A program made the translations under genes and the position numbers. Shown piece by piece: positions 33,929 to 40,781 of a stretch of DNA of 45,506 nt; the stretch's first letter is position 1, and every line of letters starts with the position of its first letter. The notes beneath the pieces are model-generated. The model did no database searches. It was not told the origin of the DNA and saw only the letters and a list, made by a program, of their open reading frames with translations. The DNA is taken from positions 1 to 45,506 of the forward strand of contig JANLTP010000208.1 in NCBI GenBank assembly GCA_031363055.1. The letters run 5' to 3'. The stretch comes from JANLTP01 sp031363055 (lineage in GTDB: Bacteria; Pseudomonadota; Gammaproteobacteria; Burkholderiales; Burkholderiaceae_E).

Positions 33929-34652
33929 AGCGGCCGCCTTGAATTCCTCGAAACCCGCGAAGTCGTCGTCGAAATCGAACCCGAACAGTCCGGTCGATCC
34001 GATCGACCGGATCAGCAGGGTCACGGCGTCGAGCTCGCCAGGCTGTCTGTTTATTGTGGTTGCCCCTTCGGGGGCCGGCAAGACCAGTCTGGTCAGGGCG
34101 CTGTTGGGCCAGCGTCCCGGCGTCGAGCTGTCCATTTCGTTCACAACGCGTGCGCCACGACCCGGTGAGCAGCATGGCGTCGACTATTTTTTCATCCGCA
34201 TTGAAGAGTTTCTGCAGAAACGCGCCGCTGGCGAATTTCTGGAGTCGGCCGAAGTTCATGGTAATTTCTACGCTACCTCGAAGACCTGGATCGAGTCGCG
34301 AATCGCTGCCGGCGCCGATATCCTGCTTGAGATCGATTGTCAGGGCGCCAAACAAGTCAGTGACCTGTTCATCGACGCAGTCGGCGTATTTATCGCCCCG
34401 CCATCGATCGCAGAACTGCGCGAGCGCCTGCTCAAGCGCGGCCAGGACAGCCCCGAGGTCATCGAGCGGCGCGTAACGGCCGCCCGGGGTGAACTTCAGC
34501 AGGCCGGTGAATTCGAATATGTTATTATTAATCAAGACTTTGCGACTGCGCTCGGACAACTGCTGGCGATTGTCGATGGGGCTCGCCTGCGTTTCGCGAA
34601 GCAACATGCCCGATACACAAGCTTGTTCGAGTCCTGGGGCGTCAGGCCCTAG
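33891..34652 (+). CDS. gmk: guanylate kinase
   Basis: It phosphorylates GMP to GDP. Seen: P-loop VVAPSGAGKTSLVRALL, the GMP-binding region SISFTTRAPRPGEQHGVDYF, FLESAEVHGNFYATS, and LLEIDCQGAKQV. The catalytic core begins near residue 50, so the protein is about 45 aa longer than usual (253 aa). The extra N-terminus is Ser/Lys/Asn-rich. The start is TTG 33891 or GTG 33903, both inside the end of yicC; no ATG is available before the P-loop. Confidence 0.93.
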   Translation: MSKCVSKSKISNEAAALNSSKPAKSSSKSNPNSPVDPIDRISRVTASSSPGCLFIVVAPSGAGKTSLVRALLGQRPGVELSISFTTRAPRPGEQHGVDYFFIRIEEFLQKRAAGEFLESAEVHGNFYATSKTWIESRIAAGADILLEIDCQGAKQVSDLFIDAVGVFIAPPSIAELRERLLKRGQDSPEVIERRVTAARGELQQAGEFEYVIINQDFATALGQLLAIVDGARLRFAKQHARYTSLFESWGVRP

Positions 34653-34677
34653 GCGGTTATTGTGGTTCCGTTTTTCT

Positions 34678-34713
34678 CTTGTATTTTCCCTTGTATTCTC
34701 TCTTTGTTTCTCC
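34678..34713 (+). repeat. three 12-nt tandem units upstream of rpoZ
   Basis: CTTGTATTTTCC, CTTGTATTCTCT and CTTTGTTTCTCC lie head to tail in the 91-bp gmk-rpoZ gap. In the rpoZ frame the region is open and reads FSLV-type tetrapeptides (FSLV, FSLV, FSLC, FSLY) from a TTG at 34660. The pyrimidine-rich strand is the coding strand. Confidence 0.8.
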
Positions 34714-34743
34714 CTTTATCGCTCTAATGCAGATTGGTTGATC

Positions 34744-34947
34744 ATGGCGCGTATTACCGTTGACGATTGCCTCAAACACATTCCGAATCGCTTCGAATTG
34801 ACGCTCGCGGCCACTTACCGAGCCCGTATGTTGGCCCAGGGCCACGCGCCTAAAGTCGAAAGCAAAGACAAGCCCTGTGTCACGGCACTGCGCGAAATCG
34901 CGGCCGGCAAGGTTGGCGCCGAAATGCTGCGTCGAGTGCCCATTTAA
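34744..34947 (+). CDS. rpoZ: RNA polymerase omega subunit
   Basis: A 67-aa subunit that binds the beta' tail, helps assembly, and forms part of a ppGpp site. Seen: MARITVDDCLKHIPNRFELT at the start and ALREIAAGKVG near the end, as in E. coli RpoZ. The gene lies between gmk and spoT, as is usual. An upstream in-frame hydrophobic extension exists but is probably untranslated. No strong ribosome-binding site precedes ATG 34744. Confidence 0.95.
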   Translation: MARITVDDCLKHIPNRFELTLAATYRARMLAQGHAPKVESKDKPCVTALREIAAGKVGAEMLRRVPI

Positions 34948-35013
34948 GTGTCCCGCCCCGTGAAGATTCGGGCGTTGTAGCGATGGACGCTGGCGGTCGG
35001 TCGGTTATGGACC

Positions 35014-37266
35014 ATGGCTGATCCCAGGGTTCAGCCTGCCACCAGCAAAACGCCCGCCGCACGGCGCAAGCCCGATTCGAAACCCGATTCGAAACATCCG
35101 TTGCAGCCTGAGCCACAGTCCTTCGCGACGGCACCGGACGAGCGCGCGGTTGCATCGCTGGCCGACCTGACGCGGCTGGCCAGCGCCTATCTCACTGAAG
35201 ACGACATCCGCCGCATCCGCGACGCTTACCGCGTCAGTGATGAAGCACATCTGGGCAATTTCCGCAGCAGCGGCGAGCCGTACATTTCGCACCCGATTGC
35301 GGTCGCCGAAACCTGTGCCCATTGGAAGCTCGATACCGAGTCGCTGATGGCGGCGTTGCTGCACGACGTGCTCGAAGATACCGCCACTACCAAGGAATAC
35401 CTGCACGAACGGTTCGGTGCGCAGGTTGCCGAACTGGTCGATGGCCTGTCCAAGCTTGATCGCATCGAGTTCGCGTCGCGTGAACATGCGCAGGCTGAGA
35501 GTTTTCGCAAGATGCTGCTCGCGATGGCTCGAGATGTGCGCGTCATTTTGATCAAGCTCTCCGACCGGCTACATAACATGCGGACCTTGAACGCGCTTGA
35601 GCGCAGTAAGCAGGTTCGAGTGGCGCGCGAGACATTGGAAATTTACGCGCCGATCGCCAGTCGATTAGGCCTGCACAAGCTGTATCGCGAGTTGCTTGAT
35701 TTGTGCTTCCGGTTTTTGTATCCGTTTCGATATCGCGTGCTGCGCAAGGCGGTTCAGGCCGCCCACGGTAATCGTCGCGAGGTGTTGGGCAAGATTCTGG
35801 GTGCCGTCCAAAAGGCCTTGCCACAGGTCGGTGTACACGCTGAAGTGGTCGGTCGCGAAAAAGCGCTCTACGGCATTTATCGAAAAATGAAGGAGAAGCG
35901 CCAGACTTTTTCGCAGGTGCTCGACATCTACGGTTTTCGGGTCATCGTCAAGGACCTGTCGCAGTGTTATCTGGCGCTCGGTATTTTGCATGGCACCTAT
36001 AAGCCGCTGCCGGGGCGCTTCAAGGACTACATTGCGTTACCGAAGACCAACGGCTATCAATCGCTGCACACCACATTGGCCGGGCCTTATGGCGTACCGG
36101 TCGAGTTCCAGATCCGCACCCGCGAAATGCAGCGCGTCGCCGAGTCCGGCGTGGCCGCACATTGGCTCTACAAGGCTGACAAGGAGTCATTCACCGATCT
36201 GCAAAAACGCACCCATCAGTGGTTGCAGTCACTGCTCGACATTCAGAATCAGACCGGCGATTCGCTCGAATTCATCGACCACGTCAAGGTCGATCTGTTC
36301 CCGGATACGGTCTATGTATTTACGCCGCGTGGCGAGATTCGCGCGCTGCCTCGCGGCTCGACCATTATCGACTTTGCCTACAGTGTTCACACCGACGTCG
36401 GCGACCGCACCGTATCGGCTATCGTCAACCGCAAGCCGGCGCCGCTGCGTACGCAGTTACAAAACGGCGATATGGTCGAAGTGGTGACTGATCCGGCGGC
36501 ACTGCCGAATCCGTCCTGGCTCGGATTTGTTCGCACCGGCAAGGCGCGAGCCGAAATCCGGCACTCCTTACGCCATATGAGTTACGGCGAGTCGGTCGAG
36601 TTGGGCAAGCGGCTGCTCGAACAATCGCTGGCGGCGTTGCGTATTGATGCGGCGGCGCTCGATCCGCACGCACTCGAGCGCGGCGCACGCGACGCCGGTG
36701 TCAAATCAGTTGAAGAGTTATACGCCGAGATTGGTCTGGGCAAGCGTCTGGCACCGGTTGATGCGCGCACTATTGCGCTGCAGTTCAATTCGAAATCGGC
36801 GGCGACCCTGATGGCGCCGCGCCCTGCGCCGTTATTGATCCACGGCAACGAGGGCAGCGCCGTTCAGTATTCTTCTTGCTGCCGGCCCTTGCCGGGCGAT
36901 CGTATCATCGGCCATCTACGCGGCGGCCACGGCTTGGCGTTGCATCGTGAGGACTGCAAGATCGCCGCGCGGCAGCGCACTCGCGACGCCGAACGCTGGA
37001 TCGAGGTACTGTGGGCCGAAGACGTCGCTGGCAGCTTTCAGTGCGAGATTGAAATGCTGCTCGGCGATCAGCGCGGCGCGCTGGCAAGAGTCGCCGCTGA
37101 TTTTGCTGCCTCCGACGCCAACATCGTGCACATATCGATGGATGAACAAGCGTCCGGCAGTTCAGTGCTGCACTTTATCGTGCAACTGAAGAGTCGAGTT
37201 CACCTGGCGCAGATTCTGCGTTTATTGCGGCGCAAGCCCGAGGTCAGCAAGATCAGCCGGGTCTAG
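35014..37266 (+). CDS. spoT: bifunctional (p)ppGpp synthetase/hydrolase SpoT
   Basis: A 750-aa RSH enzyme. The HD hydrolase domain is intact (H93; H117-D118 in LLHDVLEDT). The synthetase domain has YGIYRKMKEKR, LDIYGFRV, and the RxKD-type motif GRFKDYIALPK that marks bifunctional enzymes. TGS (VYVFTPRGEIRALP), a zinc-finger-like and an ACT domain follow. The N-terminal tail carries a perfect 12-nt duplication (35071-35094) encoding PDSK twice. It follows rpoZ by 66 nt, and an 18-nt repeat begins at its stop codon. Confidence 0.96.
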   Translation: MADPRVQPATSKTPAARRKPDSKPDSKHPLQPEPQSFATAPDERAVASLADLTRLASAYLTEDDIRRIRDAYRVSDEAHLGNFRSSGEPYISHPIAVAETCAHWKLDTESLMAALLHDVLEDTATTKEYLHERFGAQVAELVDGLSKLDRIEFASREHAQAESFRKMLLAMARDVRVILIKLSDRLHNMRTLNALERSKQVRVARETLEIYAPIASRLGLHKLYRELLDLCFRFLYPFRYRVLRKAVQAAHGNRREVLGKILGAVQKALPQVGVHAEVVGREKALYGIYRKMKEKRQTFSQVLDIYGFRVIVKDLSQCYLALGILHGTYKPLPGRFKDYIALPKTNGYQSLHTTLAGPYGVPVEFQIRTREMQRVAESGVAAHWLYKADKESFTDLQKRTHQWLQSLLDIQNQTGDSLEFIDHVKVDLFPDTVYVFTPRGEIRALPRGSTIIDFAYSVHTDVGDRTVSAIVNRKPAPLRTQLQNGDMVEVVTDPAALPNPSWLGFVRTGKARAEIRHSLRHMSYGESVELGKRLLEQSLAALRIDAAALDPHALERGARDAGVKSVEELYAEIGLGKRLAPVDARTIALQFNSKSAATLMAPRPAPLLIHGNEGSAVQYSSCCRPLPGDRIIGHLRGGHGLALHREDCKIAARQRTRDAERWIEVLWAEDVAGSFQCEIEMLLGDQRGALARVAADFAASDANIVHISMDEQASGSSVLHFIVQLKSRVHLAQILRLLRRKPEVSKISRV
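35071..35094 (+). repeat. perfect 12-nt tandem duplication in spoT
   Basis: CCCGATTCGAAA occurs twice head to tail, encoding PDSKPDSK in the poorly conserved N-terminal tail. Confidence 0.95.
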
Positions 37267-37320
37267 CAGATTGGTAGCTCCGAGCAGATCTGTCGTTCGA
37301 GCAGACTGGTAGCGTCGAGC
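37264..37320 (+). repeat. 18-nt degenerate tandem repeat at the spoT stop codon
   Basis: Units TAGCAGATTGGTAGCTCC (37264-37281), a 17-nt copy (37282-37298), an 18-nt copy (37299-37316) and a partial fourth share GAGCAGAT/CTGGTAGC-like words. The first unit begins with the TAG stop of spoT. The array fills most of the 64-bp gap to greB. Confidence 0.75.
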
Positions 37321-37330
37321 ACAAGTTTCG

Positions 37331-37903
37331 CTAGTCAGCCGACAACACAATTTCGCGGTATTCGACCGACACGATTTCAATCTCGTCGATACCGGCTGGT
37401 GTTTTCAATTGGACGATATCGCCTTCACGCGTCTTGATGAGCGCCTTGGCCATCGGCGAAATCCAACTGATCAAGCCACGCAAGGGGTCGGTCTCGTCAA
37501 TCCCGACAATGCTGATCTCGGGCTGCATCTGGCCGTTTTTCGAGTAATGCACCGACGCGCCAAAAAAAATCTGGTCGCTGGCGTCGCGCTGCACCGGATC
37601 GACGACCTCAGCAATGTCGAGGCGCTTGGTCAAAAAACGAATACGCCGGTCAATTTCCCGTAGTCGCTTCTTGCCGTACAGGTAGTCGCCGTTTTCCGAG
37701 CGATCACCGTTCGAGGCCGCCCAGGAAACTATCTTGACGACTTCAGGCCGCTCGTGATCGAGCAGCTTCAGCAGTTCAGCCTTCATGCGCCGATGACCGG
37801 CCGGCGTCATGTAGTTTTTGGTCAGCGGCAGTGCGGCGCCGGCGTCCGGCAACTCGTCATCATCGTCGTCGCCAACATCATCGCGGACAAAGGCCTTGCT
37901 CAA
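37331..37903 (-). CDS. greB: transcription elongation factor GreB
   Basis: GreB rescues backtracked RNA polymerase by stimulating transcript cleavage. Seen: SKAFVRDD at the start, a coiled coil with GDRSENGDYLYGKKRLREID carrying the tip acidic residues, then a C-terminal FKBP-like domain. The GreB-type length is 190 aa with an acidic stretch (DDDDDE) near 12-17. The TTG start directly follows the pmbA stop, so the two are probably translationally coupled. Confidence 0.93.
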   Translation of the reverse strand: MSKAFVRDDVGDDDDDELPDAGAALPLTKNYMTPAGHRRMKAELLKLLDHERPEVVKIVSWAASNGDRSENGDYLYGKKRLREIDRRIRFLTKRLDIAEVVDPVQRDASDQIFFGASVHYSKNGQMQPEISIVGIDETDPLRGLISWISPMAKALIKTREGDIVQLKTPAGIDEIEIVSVEYREIVLSAD

Positions 37904-39244
37904 TCAGGCGCCAGCGACCGACATCTGCTCGATCAGGATTGAGCCGGTGCGCTTGCCGCCGCGCGTGATGCGGTCACTGCCGATGGCCACGATCTGTTTG
38001 AACATATCGCGCAAGTTGCCGGCGATGGTGATTTCCTCGACCGGAAACTGAATCTGGCCATCACGAACCCAAAAGCCACTGGCACCACGCGAATAATCGC
38101 CGGTTACATAGTTGACGCCTTGACCCATGAGATCGGTCACCAGCAGACCGGTGCCCAAACGTTTGAGCATCGCCTCGAGGTCATCGCACTGGCGGGTCTT
38201 GCGTGAACTGAGCTGAAGATTGTGCGAGCCGCCGGCATTACCGGTGGTCTTCATGCCGAGTTTGCGCGCTGAGTAGGTCGATAGAAAATAGCCGTTCAGT
38301 CGACCTTGGCTGACCACCGCGCGGCGTTTCGTAGTGACGCCTTCGCTGTCAAACGGCGAGCTGCCCATTTCGGTCGGCAAAAACGGATCTTCGATAATAT
38401 CCAGGTGATCGGCGAACAAATCCCTGCCGATGGAATCGAGCAAAAAAGTCGAGCGTCGATAGAGCGCCGATCCGCTGGCCGCCTGCACAAAATGACCGAT
38501 CAGACCAGCGGCCAAGGGCGCTTCAAACAGCACCGGCACCTTGCAGGTCTTGATGCGTCGCGCCTTCAGTCGCGATAGCGCGCGCTCGGCCGCATAACGA
38601 CCGATCGCCTGCGGTTCGGCCAGCTTGTCGGCGGACATGGCCGATGAGTACCAGTCGTCGCGCTGCATGCCATCGCCGCTGCCGGCAATCGGTGAACACG
38701 AGATCGAGTGGCGGCTGTACGGATAGCCGCCCGAAAATCCGAGCGAATTGGCAATGCTGAATTGGCCGTGACTGACGTTGACCGAGGCACCGTCCGAGTT
38801 GGTGATCAGCGGACTGACGGCCAGCGCCGCCGCCTCGACCTGTTTGGCCAGCTTGACCGCGCCATCGGCGTCGATCGTCCACGGATGAAACAGATCGAGA
38901 TCGGGCACCTCGGTGGCCAGCGAATCTTGGTCAGGTAAACCGGCGCAGTCGTCCTCACCGGTGTGCCGGGCAATATCGACGGCGGCCTGCACGGTCTGGC
39001 GCAGGGCCGTCGGCGAAAAATCGCTGGTGCTGGCATGGCCGCGCCGCATACCGAGGTAGGCGGTGACGCCCATGCCCTTGTCACGGGTTTGCTCGATCGT
39101 TTCGATCTGCCCACGACGCACGGTCACCGCCAGGCCGCTGCTCTCGGAGACATCGACCACACAGTCGGACGCGCCAAGTTCGCGGGCTATTTTGAGGACA
39201 TCCGAATTGATGCCCTTCAGAGTACTGTCATTGAATTCAAACAT
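37904..39244 (-). CDS. pmbA: TldE/PmbA-type metalloprotease subunit
   Basis: PmbA (TldE) pairs with TldD to cleave unfolded peptides and mature some modified peptides. It lacks the HExxH of TldD. Seen: the N-terminal VRRGQIETIEQTRDKGMGV, RHSISCSPIAG, VLFEAPLAAGLIGHFV, and the C-terminal ASGFWVRDGQIQFPVEEITIAGNL. Length 446 aa is normal. Divergent from darP with only 20 bp between the start codons, the usual arrangement. No tldD is in the window. Confidence 0.95.
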   Translation of the reverse strand: MFEFNDSTLKGINSDVLKIARELGASDCVVDVSESSGLAVTVRRGQIETIEQTRDKGMGVTAYLGMRRGHASTSDFSPTALRQTVQAAVDIARHTGEDDCAGLPDQDSLATEVPDLDLFHPWTIDADGAVKLAKQVEAAALAVSPLITNSDGASVNVSHGQFSIANSLGFSGGYPYSRHSISCSPIAGSGDGMQRDDWYSSAMSADKLAEPQAIGRYAAERALSRLKARRIKTCKVPVLFEAPLAAGLIGHFVQAASGSALYRRSTFLLDSIGRDLFADHLDIIEDPFLPTEMGSSPFDSEGVTTKRRAVVSQGRLNGYFLSTYSARKLGMKTTGNAGGSHNLQLSSRKTRQCDDLEAMLKRLGTGLLVTDLMGQGVNYVTGDYSRGASGFWVRDGQIQFPVEEITIAGNLRDMFKQIVAIGSDRITRGGKRTGSILIEQMSVAGA

Positions 39245-39264
39245 GGCAGGTATGATAGCAGCCG

Positions 39265-39795
39265 ATGAAGCCGCCCGACCTTTCCCCCTCGAGCCGCCAG
39301 TACGATCGGCCGAGCAAATCGCAACTCAAGCGCGACATGACCGCGTTGCAAAAACTCGGTATTCAACTGCTCGAGTTACCGCTGTCGCAATTCAAGAATC
39401 TCGAGCTTCCCGAGACGCTGCGCGATGCCATCGAGTTGGCCAGAAAGATCACCAGCCATGAAGGCCGGCGCCGCCAATTGCAACTGATCGGCAAACTCAT
39501 GCGAGGCGTCGATGCCGAACCAATTCAGGCGGCGATTGCAAAAATGAATGGCGAACATCGCGCCGAAGCGCTGCGCCATCATGCCATCGAACATTGGCGC
39601 GACCAGTTGCTGGCCCAGGACACGGCATTAGCCGAGTTTCGCCAGCGCCATCCGAGCCTGGAGGGCGAACGACTGGAGCGGCTGCAACGTCTGGTGACCG
39701 AGGCCCGTACCGAGCAAGCTGCGCAAAAGCCACTGCGCGCGACTCGCGAATTATTCAAGCTGGTGCGGGACACGCTGAACCGGGGGCCCCTGTGA
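39265..39795 (+). CDS. darP: ribosome biogenesis factor DarP (YjgA, DUF615)
   Basis: It associates with 50S precursors and helps late assembly. Seen: the family start SRQYDRPSKSQLKRDMTALQ, LPLSQFKNLELPE, ARKITSHEGRRRQLQLIGKL, and EALRHHAIEHWRDQL. Length 176 aa is normal. A TATGAT box at 39250-39255 is only 9 bp before the ATG, so the message could be nearly leaderless. Its stop overlaps the mogA start (GTGA). Confidence 0.94.
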   Translation: MKPPDLSPSSRQYDRPSKSQLKRDMTALQKLGIQLLELPLSQFKNLELPETLRDAIELARKITSHEGRRRQLQLIGKLMRGVDAEPIQAAIAKMNGEHRAEALRHHAIEHWRDQLLAQDTALAEFRQRHPSLEGERLERLQRLVTEARTEQAAQKPLRATRELFKLVRDTLNRGPL

Positions 39796-40370
39796 CCCGT
39801 ATCGGGCTGGTATCGATCAGCGACCGAGCCTCTGCCGGTATCTATGAAGACAAGGGGCTGCCCAGTCTTGAACAGTGGCTGCGACGCGCGCTGCGCAGCC
39901 CCTTCGAGGTCATCAGCCGACTGATCCCGGATGAAACACCGATCATCAAAAGCACCTTGATCGATCTGGTCGATGCACAGCACTGCGCGCTTGTGCTAAC
40001 CACCGGTGGCACGGGGCCGGCGCTGCGCGATGTCACCCCCGAAGCCACCCTGGCGATCGCCGATCGCGAAATGCCGGGGTTCGGCGAGCAGATGCGCCAG
40101 ATCAGTTTGAACTTCGTGCCGACCGCGATTTTGTCGCGGCAGGTGGCGGTGATTCGCGCTCAGTGCCTGATCATCAATTTGCCCGGGCAACCTAAGTCGA
40201 TTCAGGAGACTCTGGAGGGTCTGCGCGATGACGACGGCAAAACACGCGTTCACGGCATCTTTGCAGCGGTGCCCTACTGTCTGGACCTGATCGGCGCGCC
40301 CTATCTCGAAACCAACGACGAGGTCTGCAAGGCCTTTCGGCCGAAGTCGGCGATTCGAAAGTCCACTTAG
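39792..40370 (+). CDS. mogA: molybdopterin adenylyltransferase MogA
   Basis: MogA adenylylates molybdopterin before molybdate insertion. Seen: IGLVSISDRASAGIYEDKG at the start, LVLTTGGTGPALRDVTPEAT (the MoCF-domain binding loop), and IINLPGQPKSI. Length 192 aa is as for E. coli MogA. GTG 39792 overlaps the darP stop (GTGA). No other molybdenum-cofactor genes are nearby. Confidence 0.93.
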   Translation: MTRIGLVSISDRASAGIYEDKGLPSLEQWLRRALRSPFEVISRLIPDETPIIKSTLIDLVDAQHCALVLTTGGTGPALRDVTPEATLAIADREMPGFGEQMRQISLNFVPTAILSRQVAVIRAQCLIINLPGQPKSIQETLEGLRDDDGKTRVHGIFAAVPYCLDLIGAPYLETNDEVCKAFRPKSAIRKST

Positions 40371-40379
40371 CGCAAACCC

Positions 40380-40781
40380 ATGGCTGCCTTTCTCGCCCCC
40401 TTGTTGGCCTGGGCCAAAAATATTCGCCGCGACGCGGTTGCCCTCTGGTTTGTGTCCAAAGATCCTCGTACGCCCGTCTGGGTCAAATGCCTGGTCTGGC
40501 TGGTAGTCGCCTACGCCTTGAGTCCGATCGATCTGATTCCGGACTTCATACCGGTACTCGGATTGCTGGATGAGGCCATTTTGTTGCCGATCGCCATCTG
40601 GCTGGCCGCTCGCAGCGTGCCACCGCAAGTGCTGGCCGACGCCCGCTCGTTGGCGATGACGACGATCGAGCGACCGAAGTCGCGGATCGGAATGTTCCTG
40701 ATCATGGCCATCTGGCTGCTGTTTGGTTACCTGCTGATCGACTGGCTGGCAGGTCTGTACTTTCCGCGCGCGAGCCCGTGA
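40380..40781 (+). CDS. DUF1232 (YkvA-like) small membrane protein
   Basis: A 133-aa inner-membrane protein. Seen: the DUF1232 signature YALSPIDLIPDFIPVLGLLD with adjoining hydrophobic segments (about 40-60 and 62-78) and a C-terminal membrane helix (105-125). Function unknown. It follows mogA by 9 nt. Its last 80 nt overlap the end of relA on the other strand. Confidence 0.88.
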   Translation: MAAFLAPLLAWAKNIRRDAVALWFVSKDPRTPVWVKCLVWLVVAYALSPIDLIPDFIPVLGLLDEAILLPIAIWLAARSVPPQVLADARSLAMTTIERPKSRIGMFLIMAIWLLFGYLLIDWLAGLYFPRASP

